Assembly (NCBI GenBank): GCA_016839245.1
Contig: JAEOUN010000092.1
Location: 1 to 64,000 of the forward strand
Length of the DNA stretch: 64,000 bases
Source of the DNA: Candidatus Thorarchaeota archaeon
GTDB taxonomy: Archaea > Asgardarchaeota > Thorarchaeia > Thorarchaeales > Thorarchaeaceae
Reading direction: 5' to 3'
The position numbers and the translations under genes are program-made. The first letter of the stretch is position 1. Each line of letters opens with the position of its first letter. The notes beneath the pieces are model-generated. The model did not search any database, was not told where the DNA came from, and saw nothing but the letters and a program-made list of their open reading frames with translations. Shown in pieces: positions 7,937-16,964 of the stretch.

Positions 7937-8800
7937 TTAAACTTGACATGTGTCTGAAGTGATATTATTGATATTGTTTTGGATAATGATTACTGGCATT
8001 GCCTTGGCATTAGTGGCATACCCTGCATTACCATTCTTATCTACAACGATTATCCCTGCTTCGCTGTTAGTCTTTTCTTGGAACATCTTTATTACTTGTT
8101 TGGCTGCTTCCATCGGATTCATTCCTTGCTCTACATTCAAGGTAACCATTCTACTCAAGACAACACGCATAATATGTTCACCCCATCCCGTAGCAGAAGC
8201 ACCAGCAATCTCATTTGCATAGGCGCCAGAACCTAATACAGGAGAATCTCCAACTCTTCCTGGTTTCTTCTCTTTGATACCTCCAGTAGAGGAGGTAGCT
8301 GCGATATTCCCTTTAGTATCAACAACTAGGCAGCCAACAGTATCACCATCCGGAAAAATTGACTTTGGTCTTATCACACCTGTATCAATTTCCTCTCTAT
8401 AACCACTCTTAATCATCTCATCGTATATTCTTTTGGCATTTGACCCAACAAAAAATTTGTAATTGGTCTTCTCCATAATATATCTGGCCACACATATTGG
8501 ATTCTCTATATCAGTTATTCCAGCTACAGATCCAAAATCAAGATTTTTGCCATCCACAATCATTGCATCAAGTTCACGAATACCATCAGAATTAGGGTAA
8601 GCACCTTTTCCTGCATTAAGTTCTCCGCAGCTTTCCATAAATTGAGTACATGCTTCTGCTGCATCAAGAGCTGAACCTCCTGTAAGAAGCACTGAAAATC
8701 CTACCTTAGCTGCTTTTTCAACATATTCCAACCCTATTGGAATTTTTTCATCCTTCCAATTACCTGCGCCGCCATGTACGATTATTAGAGGTAATGACAT
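7937..8800 (-). CDS. Isoaspartyl peptidase/L-asparaginase, Ntn hydrolase
   Basis: A 287-residue plant-type asparaginase (threonine Ntn-hydrolase family). The N-terminal IIVHGGAGNWK, the LNAGKGAYPNSDG loop and the autocleavage site DGD-Thr154-VG are all present, so cleavage before Thr154 would expose the catalytic nucleophile. The downstream STGG and GDSPVLGSGAYA segments form the substrate pocket. The enzyme hydrolyses isoaspartyl dipeptides from damaged proteins and also asparagine. The start ATG at 8800 has GGAG upstream. Confidence 0.92.
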   Translation of the reverse strand: MSLPLIIVHGGAGNWKDEKIPIGLEYVEKAAKVGFSVLLTGGSALDAAEACTQFMESCGELNAGKGAYPNSDGIRELDAMIVDGKNLDFGSVAGITDIENPICVARYIMEKTNYKFFVGSNAKRIYDEMIKSGYREEIDTGVIRPKSIFPDGDTVGCLVVDTKGNIAATSSTGGIKEKKPGRVGDSPVLGSGAYANEIAGASATGWGEHIMRVVLSRMVTLNVEQGMNPMEAAKQVIKMFQEKTNSEAGIIVVDKNGNAGYATNAKAMPVIIIQNNINNITSDTCQV

Positions 8801-8942
8801 ATTATTTGCTCCATTTTTTCTTCGTGAATCCTCTATGTGATAATGTTACCGATTAGTGAAAGGAGCTATTTCGGTATTTTTATGAACCATTAATTACCTT
8901 TAGATGAATCAATTCTATAGAAATGTAAGAGGAGTAATTAAC

Positions 8943-9839
8943 ATGGAAATTGATTCAGGACCTTCACCACAACCAACAAGCCCTGGTAAATCCAGCAAAG
9001 AACTAAGTACCACTGGACTTGTTTCTCAAACTTTCAACCTCTGGACTCATAAATTGCTTCAGTATGTAATAATGGTTGGAATAGTTGGATTGGCTTTAAC
9101 TGTAGTTGAAATTATTTTCTTATTTTCGGTATTTGGAATTGATGGGCTTGAACTTATAGACTACATCGGTACATCTCCAATAGACGCCGTTTTCAATTTA
9201 TTATTTGGCTATCTTACTCCTGAATATTTATCCATCGTATTATCACTTACTTTAGTCAATCTATTAGTCTATGCAGTGGTTGCTGGTGCGGCAATAGATT
9301 ATGCAGTTCACGATTACGAAACTCCCAATTCAGGTGATATTAGTCAATCATTTTCATTTGCTTCAAGTAGAACGATGAGCCTCATCGGCGTTCAGTTTAT
9401 TCAATCAATAATTATTCTTACCCTAGCTACTATTGCATTTCTAATGCTATATGTTGATGTCTTGATAGCATTAGCCTTAGTTGTTCTTGTCTTGTATATT
9501 GCTGTGAGGTTAGCTCCATCTGTAGCAGTCGTTGTCATTGAGGAAAAATCAGCTCTTGCCGCGCTAGGTAGATCGTGGCAAATTACGAGTGGATTGTTTT
9601 GGCATGTATTTCTAAGCCAAATTCTGATAGGAATTATTTCTTTTATTCTATCTTTGTTGATAGCTGTATTTGTTGGTACTGCAATGATGCTTGCTGTTCC
9701 ATCCTTGGAAATTGCAGTAACAATTGGCTCACTAGTCGCATCAATGTTCATGGGATCAATAACCTACATATTTCAAGCCGTATTGTACAAGGATTTAGAA
9801 GCTCGAGGGACTTCAGGCGATTTTGACTGGTGGAAATAA
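8943..9839 (+). CDS. Multi-pass membrane protein of unknown function
   Basis: About six membrane helices follow a short Ser/Pro-rich cytoplasmic N-terminus. The start ATG 8943 (MEIDSGPSPQPTS) has AGAGGAG upstream; an alternative ATG at 8904 would add 13 residues. The pattern of a TFNLW segment, long helices and an AARSWQIT-like segment (LAALGRSWQITSG near residue 205) resembles DUF4013 or the membrane domain of glycerophosphodiester phosphodiesterases. No enzymatic domain is attached. A perfect hairpin terminator follows. Confidence 0.6.
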   Translation: MEIDSGPSPQPTSPGKSSKELSTTGLVSQTFNLWTHKLLQYVIMVGIVGLALTVVEIIFLFSVFGIDGLELIDYIGTSPIDAVFNLLFGYLTPEYLSIVLSLTLVNLLVYAVVAGAAIDYAVHDYETPNSGDISQSFSFASSRTMSLIGVQFIQSIIILTLATIAFLMLYVDVLIALALVVLVLYIAVRLAPSVAVVVIEEKSALAALGRSWQITSGLFWHVFLSQILIGIISFILSLLIAVFVGTAMMLAVPSLEIAVTIGSLVASMFMGSITYIFQAVLYKDLEARGTSGDFDWWK

Positions 9840-9850
9840 TTGAAATAGAT

Positions 9851-9870
9851 GTCTGACCTATTGGTCAGAC
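9851..9870 (+). terminator. Perfect 8-bp hairpin after membrane protein
   Basis: GTCTGACC (9851-9858) and GGTCAGAC (9863-9870) form a perfect stem with a TATT loop. Pyrimidine-rich sequence follows on the plus strand. It lies between two convergent genes. Confidence 0.65.
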
Positions 9871-9964
9871 TCCTCCTTCTATTGATTTTAGTTGGTTACA
9901 GAGTTGTTTACAGAATTCGTGCATGGCAAATAAAAACACTAGTTCAATTTTACTAGTTGAACTT

Positions 9965-10912
9965 TTAGTGATGGAACTTGCGATATTGGAGAAAGCCTAT
10001 TATGATTGCAACCAAACTCAAACCAAAAATAAAAATAACTGGATGGGATTTTGGTCCGAAATTGAATCCAGGGTCAATGAATGTTGAATAAGTTATGGGT
10101 CCCACACTACCTGTATGTACTCCCGAAGGCAAAGTATCTACAACATGCACTGTCACAGTATCACTGGTTGGCCGAGCACCGCAAGCAACAGTTAATCCGT
10201 AGACATGATCACCCAGAGGTAAATCATCAACATTGATATTAAGCTCACCTTCCCATTGATATTGCTCCAGCAAAAAACCATCTTGATATAACGTGTACAA
10301 TGTAAAATGATGGATAGTTCCTTCTTCTTGAGTAGCCCATGTGACCTCATGCCCTGTTGTATTATAAAGATACCATAGATCCGGGGTGTCGTATAATGGA
10401 GCACCTCCATCAGCAGTGATGAGACCAAATTCATGAGTGAATTCCATGATTGGACTCTCCGTGGTATAATCATACGTGTCATTAGCAAGGTACTGTACTT
10501 GTATTGTAACAGGCTCGTAGTAAGATGATGAGGTAGAATTAGTACTGAAATGCAATGTCCCATTATAGATATCATTCTCATCATCAAAAATAGTGAGGAG
10601 TGATTGATTCCAATCACTCACTCTCATAAACCGATACTTCATGAGAACTGAGTCAATACCATCAGGATCAGTCGCAACCACCATTACAGCAAGTTGCTCC
10701 GGATAAAACAACAGACTGTTTCCAATTTCTAAATACTTGCGTGGGTAGTACTTCATAACTGGGTTGTTGGAATCTTCAGATTGGAGAGCTGGTGTATTTT
10801 TGAGAAGAGTATATTGTGTTTTTTGAAGTTCTTCAATTCCTGTAAGTGGAGGAAATAGGAGAAGACTAACTACAACACAAACTATGACTTCATCTCTGCC
10901 AATCTGTATCAA
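9965..10912 (-). CDS. Tail-anchored surface protein
   Basis: A 315-residue secreted protein. Residues 8-24 are a hydrophobic signal or anchor (VIVCVVVSLLLFPPLTG). The body is rich in Thr, Ser, Tyr and NxT/S sites, with beta-rich Ig-like segments such as LNINVDDLPLGDHVYGLTV. A C-terminal membrane helix (VIFIFGLSLVAIIIGFL) is followed by the short basic tail QYRKFHH. This is the architecture of cell-surface proteins in this window (see 27155 and 36139). No catalytic domain is recognisable. Confidence 0.65.
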   Translation of the reverse strand: MIQIGRDEVIVCVVVSLLLFPPLTGIEELQKTQYTLLKNTPALQSEDSNNPVMKYYPRKYLEIGNSLLFYPEQLAVMVVATDPDGIDSVLMKYRFMRVSDWNQSLLTIFDDENDIYNGTLHFSTNSTSSSYYEPVTIQVQYLANDTYDYTTESPIMEFTHEFGLITADGGAPLYDTPDLWYLYNTTGHEVTWATQEEGTIHHFTLYTLYQDGFLLEQYQWEGELNINVDDLPLGDHVYGLTVACGARPTSDTVTVHVVDTLPSGVHTGSVGPITYSTFIDPGFNFGPKSHPVIFIFGLSLVAIIIGFLQYRKFHH

Positions 10913-11118
10913 ATTAATCTCCCCATGATCATTATTGTTTTATTAGTCGCTATTATGATTTTTGAACCAAGCCACAAGTGAAAAAATCCTGTATTTGATA
11001 TTTGAGTATAAAATGACATTTTTTTCATTGAAAAAACAATTGGAAAATAGCTCCAGAAAACGTGTATGGCTTCTCATGTTTGACAATAATGCGGTTAAAG
11101 GAAGGCTTAAATTTCATG
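10913..11118. other. Intergenic region between divergent genes
   Basis: AT-rich spacer between the surface protein (minus) and the S9 peptidase region (plus). It contains TATA-like stretches, for example TATTTGAGTATAAAATG near 10998-11014. I see no RNA gene. Confidence 0.4.
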
Positions 11119-11325
11119 GTTAGAAAGTTAACCAATCTAACGTACGGCTTTTCAGAACTTTTCGAATCTGATGATAGTCATGACTTCTTATCAAATCAAA
11201 AAGGCATGTTTGGTTTTAATTTTCTTGGCAATTTGAATATCCCATTTCAACAGATAACCAAGTTGTTGGATGAAAATACTCATATTAAAATCGAAGTCCC
11301 AAAAATCTATGACTTCCAGAACTAA
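11119..11325 (+). CDS. Possible small protein before the S9 peptidase
   Basis: A 68-residue frame starting MVRKLTNLTYGFSELF with AAGGAAGG ten nt upstream. It overlaps the likely start of the peptidase gene by 17 nt. The composition is protein-like but it has no recognised domain, so it may be a small co-translated protein or chance. An in-frame ATG at 11062 exists without an SD. Confidence 0.3.
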   Translation, partial: VRKLTNLTYGFSELFESDDSHDFLSNQKGMFGFNFLGNLNIPFQQITKLLDENTHIKIEVPKIYDFQN

Positions 11326-13165
11326 ATTCCAAGAGTATTTGGCAATAGAGATAGCTGGTGGAGCAACTTGGCATCCCAATGGAAAACAAATAGCGTTTAC
11401 CTCTAATGCATCTGGGCAGTTCCAAATATACTCTACAGAGATTTCAAAAAGAAAGACAATGATTCGCAAGCAACTCACTCATGAAGATGATCGATGTACT
11501 AATCCAATTTACCTTGTAGATGGGACATTACTTTTCACAAGAGATAGAAATGGTGATGAAAACTTCCAGTTTGGTCTATTTGACGAAGAGCAAAATTTGC
11601 ATTGGATTACTTCCGACTTTAGAGTCAAATATCGATGGAGTTTTGCCACAGATACATATCTCTACTTTTGTGCCAATATTGTAGATCCAGCAAGATTTGA
11701 TGTCTATAGATGGAGAATTCCACTCTTAGAAAATGAAATGGAACTTCTCTATGAACCATCAGAAGGAATAGTTGAAGTTTCTGGAAATCTGAATGATGAT
11801 AGCCAGATTGTTTTAACTCAATATGTTGGAAACATGAACCAACATATCTTGCTTCTTGATATAGAAAACAAAGAAGTAACTGATCTCACATCTGAGGTAA
11901 GCAAGGATTTGCCAGCAAGATGGGACGTCGTTCGATGTGTAGATTCAGAAAGCATTGTTGTCACAACTGATTATGAATCAGATAAGAAACGTTTGGGAGT
12001 TCTTAAGACTTCAAAGAAGTTTTTGCCTTTCAAGGAGATTGAGGAGAGAATTGATTTTGAATTAGAGGATCAATATGCTTTTTCCATGGACTCTTTATGG
12101 ACATATTTTGTAGAAAATCAAGAAGGATATTCTACTATTCATAGAGCCAAGTTTGTTGGAGATAAAATCTTGGATTTTGAAACACTTCCATTTCCATTAA
12201 GAGGTGTTCTTCCTTCAGGAGATGCAAGATCCTGGATAAATGCAATGAGCTTGTCCAGTGATGAACATATGTTAGCATTGACTCAAAGTTCAGGTATCCA
12301 ACCTACTAATATCTGGATTATAGATATCAAGGATATGATGAATTGGCCAGCCAGCCAATTGGATACTGCTGGAATTGATTCTAGCACTCTTGTTGAACCA
12401 ACACTTCATCGTTTCAATAGCTTTGATTCTCTAAGCGTGCCTTATTTTAGGTATATTCCAAATGGAGAGAAACCAAGTGAAGGCTGGCCAACAATATTTA
12501 TGATTCATGGTGGACCAGAAGCACAGATGCGTCCAGACTTTAATCCCGTCATCCAGTTCTTTTTGTCATCCGGATTTGCTGTTGTTGCTCCCAATATTCG
12601 TGGGAGTGATGGATATGGTCGCAAGTATCTCAATCTAGATAATGTGGAGAAACGATTAGATTCAATTATGGATATTCGTTGTCTTGCACTTCACATTAAA
12701 AACGATGATACTGATATTGACAGTAATAGACTTATCATCTATGGTGGTTCTTATGGCGGCTTTGCAGTACTATCAGCAATGACAGAGCACCCTGATCTCT
12801 GGCGAGCTGGCGTAGATATTGTTGGCATTTCCAATTTTGTGACATTCCTGCAAAATACAGCAGCATGGAGACGGACTCTAAGAGAATGCGAATATGGAAG
12901 TTTAGAGAAGGATATAGATACATTAGTTAAAATAAGTCCAATCAATAGAATCGACAAGATAGCAGCTCCCCTTTTCATTATTCAAGGAGATAATGATGAG
13001 CGGGTACCTCTTTCTGAATCAGTGCAAATGTATGAAAAGCTAAAAGACAAAGGACTTCCTGTAAGAATGATGCGATTTGCAGATGAAGGTCATGGACTGG
13101 CAAAATTAAGCAATAAAATCAAGGCATATAGTGAAGTTGTTACTTGGCTTAGAGAAGTTATATAA
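11309..13165 (+). CDS. S9-family prolyl oligopeptidase/acylaminoacyl peptidase
   Basis: A 618-residue serine peptidase with an N-terminal beta-propeller (WHPNGKQIAFTSN and similar blades) and a C-terminal alpha/beta-hydrolase domain. The catalytic triad is visible: Ser481 in GGSYGG, Asp563 in GDNDERVP and His595 in DEGHGL. HGGPEAQ forms the oxyanion region. Such enzymes trim short peptides or N-acylated peptides in the cytoplasm. No signal peptide is present. The frame is open from 11270, but the ATG at 11309 (MTSRTKFQEY) is the most natural start; no clear SD is seen. Confidence 0.9.
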   Translation: MTSRTKFQEYLAIEIAGGATWHPNGKQIAFTSNASGQFQIYSTEISKRKTMIRKQLTHEDDRCTNPIYLVDGTLLFTRDRNGDENFQFGLFDEEQNLHWITSDFRVKYRWSFATDTYLYFCANIVDPARFDVYRWRIPLLENEMELLYEPSEGIVEVSGNLNDDSQIVLTQYVGNMNQHILLLDIENKEVTDLTSEVSKDLPARWDVVRCVDSESIVVTTDYESDKKRLGVLKTSKKFLPFKEIEERIDFELEDQYAFSMDSLWTYFVENQEGYSTIHRAKFVGDKILDFETLPFPLRGVLPSGDARSWINAMSLSSDEHMLALTQSSGIQPTNIWIIDIKDMMNWPASQLDTAGIDSSTLVEPTLHRFNSFDSLSVPYFRYIPNGEKPSEGWPTIFMIHGGPEAQMRPDFNPVIQFFLSSGFAVVAPNIRGSDGYGRKYLNLDNVEKRLDSIMDIRCLALHIKNDDTDIDSNRLIIYGGSYGGFAVLSAMTEHPDLWRAGVDIVGISNFVTFLQNTAAWRRTLRECEYGSLEKDIDTLVKISPINRIDKIAAPLFIIQGDNDERVPLSESVQMYEKLKDKGLPVRMMRFADEGHGLAKLSNKIKAYSEVVTWLREVI

Positions 13166-13369
13166 GAAAATAATCCATTTTTCTGAGTAAAATACCAATA
13201 GTAATTAAATAACAGAAATGAAATTTCCTCGAAGAATTTGTGAGGTCTTCGAATGGATGCCTTAAAATTAGTACTTGGTTGTTTTGCTAATAATTACAAT
13301 AATTCTTTTCCTCTACTTGCTAATTATGCATACATTAGAAACACAGGTCGCATTTGAGGTAGAAAACAA

Positions 13370-14260
13370 ATGAATCCAAAAGTTCGCTCTTTACTTGAAT
13401 CCGATATTCCAGCTATTATTGAAATTTCAAAGACAACCTGGGGAGGTCATGATCATCTTCCTAGCATTATAGATGGATGGATATCTAATCCATTATGTCA
13501 TCCGTTTGTCCTTGCTTATGATAGAGAAGTCGTTGGGATTGCAAGTTTAAGAATAATTGATGAAGGTAAAACCGGATGGATGGAGGGCTTAAGGATTCAT
13601 GAAAAGTTTAGACAGAAAGGATTTGGAAAAATCCTTACGGACTACCTTGTTAATGTTGGTATGAATCTCAAATTAGAACGTTTGCGTTTCGTGACTGCAG
13701 GAGATAATATTGCACCAATGAAATTGGCTGAATCTGCAAGAATGCAACAAATAGACACTTACATGGTATTTTGGCATAGTAATGTTTTAGATATTGATTG
13801 GAAATGTGATAAACTCGGACTTTTGGAGTTAAATAGCAAATCCGTCCTGAAACAGATTGGTCAACATCTTGATATTATTTACATGGAAAATAATCCAAAT
13901 CCTTCATCACACTCTATTCTCTTTCATTGGGATGTATTCGAGGTAATTCAAAAAAATATAGATGAGATTGCAAATTATGCATCATTCTTTTTTGGTTCTC
14001 AAAATTCGGATGCGACTCTGACTATTGGCGGCGAACATAAAACAAGAGAAGGCATAGAATGGTGTTGTACAATCTACGCAAATAGTGCTAATGCATTTTT
14101 GTCTGGACTCTCTAAGAATATTTCATTAGCTCAAAATAAGGGCATTGACAATATATTCTGTATACATCAATTGAAATTCAAGCATTTATATGACTCGATT
14201 GATTGGTTGAAGAAATGTGATCATGAATTGAAGTTAGTTCTTCATGAACGATATTTATAG
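13370..14260 (+). CDS. GNAT acetyltransferase with C-terminal extension
   Basis: Residues 1-150 form a GNAT domain, with the acetyl-CoA loop in RIHEKFRQKGFGKILTDYL. The remaining 150 residues are a divergent domain of unknown role. The N-terminal part closely resembles the truncated GNAT at the end of the window (63686), sharing the W-G-x-D-x-[LV]-P pattern and the GLR[IV]-then-[RK]-G-[FY]-G region. The substrate is unknown. The start ATG follows the SD TTGAGGTAG. Confidence 0.75.
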   Translation: MNPKVRSLLESDIPAIIEISKTTWGGHDHLPSIIDGWISNPLCHPFVLAYDREVVGIASLRIIDEGKTGWMEGLRIHEKFRQKGFGKILTDYLVNVGMNLKLERLRFVTAGDNIAPMKLAESARMQQIDTYMVFWHSNVLDIDWKCDKLGLLELNSKSVLKQIGQHLDIIYMENNPNPSSHSILFHWDVFEVIQKNIDEIANYASFFFGSQNSDATLTIGGEHKTREGIEWCCTIYANSANAFLSGLSKNISLAQNKGIDNIFCIHQLKFKHLYDSIDWLKKCDHELKLVLHERYL

Positions 14261-14346
14261 AACTTGGTCTTGTATGTGTTTTTTCAAAATGATGCCTATG
14301 ACATAGCACTCTTAAAGGTGATTTTAATCATGAATTTGGTTCGATA

Positions 14347-16134
14347 ATGATGATTGAATCAGAGAAAATGAGTTGGGATCTCTCTCAGTTAGTAAAGATA
14401 GATGATCCCTCATATATCGAAGAACGCCTTACAGCTGTTGTCAGTGCGACCGAAGAATTTCGTGACAAGTATAGAGGTAAGATAGAGAACTTTGGAGTAA
14501 AAGAAGTCTTAGAAATGCTTCAAGAGATAGATGATTTAATTCTTCAATTTGACGGACCTTTGAAGTATTCAAGATTGATTTATGATGCAGATATGAATAA
14601 TGATACTGCCAAGAGGTTGAATGACAAATATAGAGCTACATTTGCATTACAACAACAAGCCAGCGCTTTTCTCAATCTTGAGCTTGGAAAATTCCTAAAG
14701 GAAAATCCTGAGATTGTAAATAGTTCAGTCCTAGCAGAATATAGACACAAACTTGAGAAAATCATTCATCAGACACCCTATATGCTTTCAGAAGAGGAAG
14801 AGAAGATCATTATTGCCAAAGACAGAAATGGTGTTCGAGCATGGCAAATTCTCCAAGGGGATTGGCTAGCAACGCGTACTTTTGATATTGAGGTAGATGG
14901 TGAACTCAAGACATTGCCTTATGGAGAGATTATAGGTCTCTATGAGCATTCAAATAGAGACCTACGGAAGAGAGCTCATCAGGTCGTCTATGATGGATTA
15001 GGCAAAGATCACATAATCTGGTCTTCGGCACTTCGCGCAGTGTTTTCAGACCATCTAACGATTTGTAAATTTAGAAGATGGCCTTCTCCTATGACACAGA
15101 GCTTTATAGCTAATGATGTTGACGAAGAAACAATAGAAGCTCTACTCAATACTATGGAGAAAAATGTTGGAAAATATCGAGACTATCTTAAACTGAAAGC
15201 AAAAGCAATGGGCTTGGAAAAACTTGGCAATTGGGATATTGATGCTCCACTTCCAAATACTCCTGAGAAAAAGTATTCCTGGGATGAAGCCCGCAAAATT
15301 GTTGGTAAGGCATACAATGATTTTGATCCTGAAGTAGGAAAATGGATAGATGAGATGTATGAACGCAGGCATATCGATGCACTGGTAAGGAATGGAAAGA
15401 GGTCCGGTGCTTATTGTATGACTTGGTATACAGGTAAAAGTGCATACATACTGCAGAGTTTCAACGGAACTATGGGTGATCTGTTTACTCAAGCACATGA
15501 ACTTGGCCACGCAATGCATGCACATTTAGGTACTCGGTCGCAGAAACCAAGTAATTATGAAATTGGAATGTGCATAGCTGAAACCGGATCTATATTTGGA
15601 GAACTATTACTTGCAGAGAAACTTCTTGGACAAGATTGCACAAACGAAGAGCGACAAGCAATCTTAGCTGTTGTACTTGATGGATTTGGTGGAGCTGCAT
15701 ATCAGGTCACAACACGTGTCTGGTTTGAAACCATGCTTTATGAAGCTCTTGAGAAGGGTAAACCACTTGATGGTGAGATAATCTCTGAATACTGGTTGAA
15801 AGCACGTGAGAAGATGTACGGTGATGTAGTAGAATGGCTACCGGAAATGAAATGGTGGTGGACCATGAAGCTTCATTTCTACATAGCTAATTTCCGATAC
15901 TATAATTATCCATATGTCTACGCACAGCTTTTCGTGTATGCAATGTATAAGCTTTACAAGGAACAAGGGCAGGATTTCATACCAAAACTAAAAGCTCTTC
16001 TCTCAGCTGGTTCAAGTAAATCACCAAGAGATTTAGCTGCTGACATTGGCTTTGATATTACAACAGAAGAATTTTGGCAGAAAGGCATTGACCAATTCTC
16101 TGAATTTGTAAGAATGTTTGAAGAAACAATCTAG
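14347..16134 (+). CDS. pepF: M3-family oligoendopeptidase (PepF-like)
   Basis: A 595-residue cytoplasmic zinc endopeptidase. The motif HELGHAMHAH begins at residue 384, and the downstream glutamate is probably in the ETGSIFGELL segment. The family-typical ETMLYEAL and PYVYAQLFVYAMY segments near the C-terminus are present. Oligoendopeptidase F cleaves peptides of roughly 7-17 residues, complementing the M32 and S9 peptidases in this region. There are two adjacent ATGs at 14347 and 14350. A hairpin terminator starts at the stop codon. Confidence 0.9.
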   Translation: MMIESEKMSWDLSQLVKIDDPSYIEERLTAVVSATEEFRDKYRGKIENFGVKEVLEMLQEIDDLILQFDGPLKYSRLIYDADMNNDTAKRLNDKYRATFALQQQASAFLNLELGKFLKENPEIVNSSVLAEYRHKLEKIIHQTPYMLSEEEEKIIIAKDRNGVRAWQILQGDWLATRTFDIEVDGELKTLPYGEIIGLYEHSNRDLRKRAHQVVYDGLGKDHIIWSSALRAVFSDHLTICKFRRWPSPMTQSFIANDVDEETIEALLNTMEKNVGKYRDYLKLKAKAMGLEKLGNWDIDAPLPNTPEKKYSWDEARKIVGKAYNDFDPEVGKWIDEMYERRHIDALVRNGKRSGAYCMTWYTGKSAYILQSFNGTMGDLFTQAHELGHAMHAHLGTRSQKPSNYEIGMCIAETGSIFGELLLAEKLLGQDCTNEERQAILAVVLDGFGGAAYQVTTRVWFETMLYEALEKGKPLDGEIISEYWLKAREKMYGDVVEWLPEMKWWWTMKLHFYIANFRYYNYPYVYAQLFVYAMYKLYKEQGQDFIPKLKALLSAGSSKSPRDLAADIGFDITTEEFWQKGIDQFSEFVRMFEETI

Positions 16135-16167
16135 GCAAGAAATTATGCTCTTGCCATTTTCCTTTTT
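16134..16167 (+). terminator. Hairpin terminator after M3 peptidase
   Basis: GGCAAGA (16134-16140) pairs with TCTTGCC (16149-16155) and is followed by a pyrimidine stretch ending in six T residues. Confidence 0.7.
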
Positions 16168-16206
16168 TAATAAGACTTGGATTATCAACCTTGTATGAAT
16201 TTCTCT

Positions 16207-16512
16207 CTAATCCTTTTTCTTTGTGAAGAAGATGTAGACTGATTGATCATTGTCATCAACTATGACCCCATAATCAATGCTTTCCATGAGTCCAACATGA
16301 AGTTTCAACTCTTGTATTGCATCATTAGGTTCTTTATGGAGATGCAAGTAATCAATAAGAAAATCTAGACTAACAGCTATATCTTGATCAAGAATCTCCT
16401 TGGTCATCGTTTCAAGTTTCTCTCTCACATCCATATCTATCTGCGTATTTGATTTCTTAAGGTCTGAAATCTTCTTTGTATATTTTTTCCATACCAAAAT
16501 AATCACCGACAT
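16207..16512 (-). CDS. Small hypothetical protein
   Basis: A 101-residue protein without recognised family. The first 15 residues are mildly hydrophobic. The rest is helical and charged (MDVREKLETMTKEIL), ending with beta strands (YGVIVDDNDQSVYIFF). The start at 16512 has no clear SD, and an internal ATG at MDVREK is possible. It is convergent with the M3 peptidase gene. Confidence 0.45.
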   Translation of the reverse strand: MSVIILVWKKYTKKISDLKKSNTQIDMDVREKLETMTKEILDQDIAVSLDFLIDYLHLHKEPNDAIQELKLHVGLMESIDYGVIVDDNDQSVYIFFTKKKD

Positions 16513-16572
16513 AGTAATCCGAATGTTACCTAATCAGTTTTAGCTTCTAATGTTAGAAATGAATTTATGAAG

Positions 16573-16611
16573 AAAAAAGAGATACTAAAAGCAGTGAAGC
16601 ATTAGTATCTC
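16573..16611 (-). terminator. Minus-strand hairpin terminator with U6
   Basis: GAGATACTAA (16579-16588) pairs perfectly with TTAGTATCTC (16602-16611). Reading on the minus strand, the stem is followed by six T residues (complement of 16573-16578). It lies 60 nt downstream of the microprotein gene at 16671 and is the best evidence that this gene is a separate transcript. Confidence 0.75.
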
Positions 16612-16670
16612 CATAAAAATTAAGAATTACAGCAAGGTTCGTATTCAATAATGAATAAGACGAACTTCTA

Positions 16671-16748
16671 TTAATGAATTCTATGCTTGATTTTTGCATG
16701 ACGTTTCGGCTTTCTAGCTTTTCTCGCTTGTCCACTATTGAATCCCAT
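16671..16748 (-). CDS. 25-residue basic microprotein
   Basis: A 25-codon frame with start ATG 16748, beginning MGFNSGQARKARKPKRH and ending KIKHRIH. It is preceded by a perfect SD (AAAGGAGGT on the minus strand, complement of 16758-16766) with a 9-nt spacer. It is followed by a strong hairpin terminator. Half of the residues are Lys, Arg or His, as in small ribosome-associated or nucleic-acid-binding proteins, but I recognise no family (it is not the usual eL41 or eS30 sequence). Confidence 0.6.
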   Translation of the reverse strand: MGFNSGQARKARKPKRHAKIKHRIH

Positions 16749-16964
16749 TGGTTTCTTACCTCCTTTAGGTAAATTGAGATTCAAGGAAGACAATATGGTG
16801 TGTTCCATTTTTTTAGTAGTTTCATATCTTGTCAATCTAAAATGAAAAAAAACTACATGTCATGATGTTCCAGAATTAATCCAAATATACACCTATCTAT
16901 TTGACTAGGCTATTTTCTGACTGAGACCATAAGACTATTGAAGGCTTGAAGAAGCGACAATCCT
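16749..16964. other. Divergent promoter region
   Basis: Spacer between the minus-strand microprotein and the plus-strand Eis-like gene. It contains AT-rich stretches near 16825-16850 but no other gene. Confidence 0.35.

Noticed and set aside
10192..10617. 141-codon minus-strand frame inside the surface-protein gene
   Set aside because: It is a shifted frame of the surface protein, with no SD or domain.
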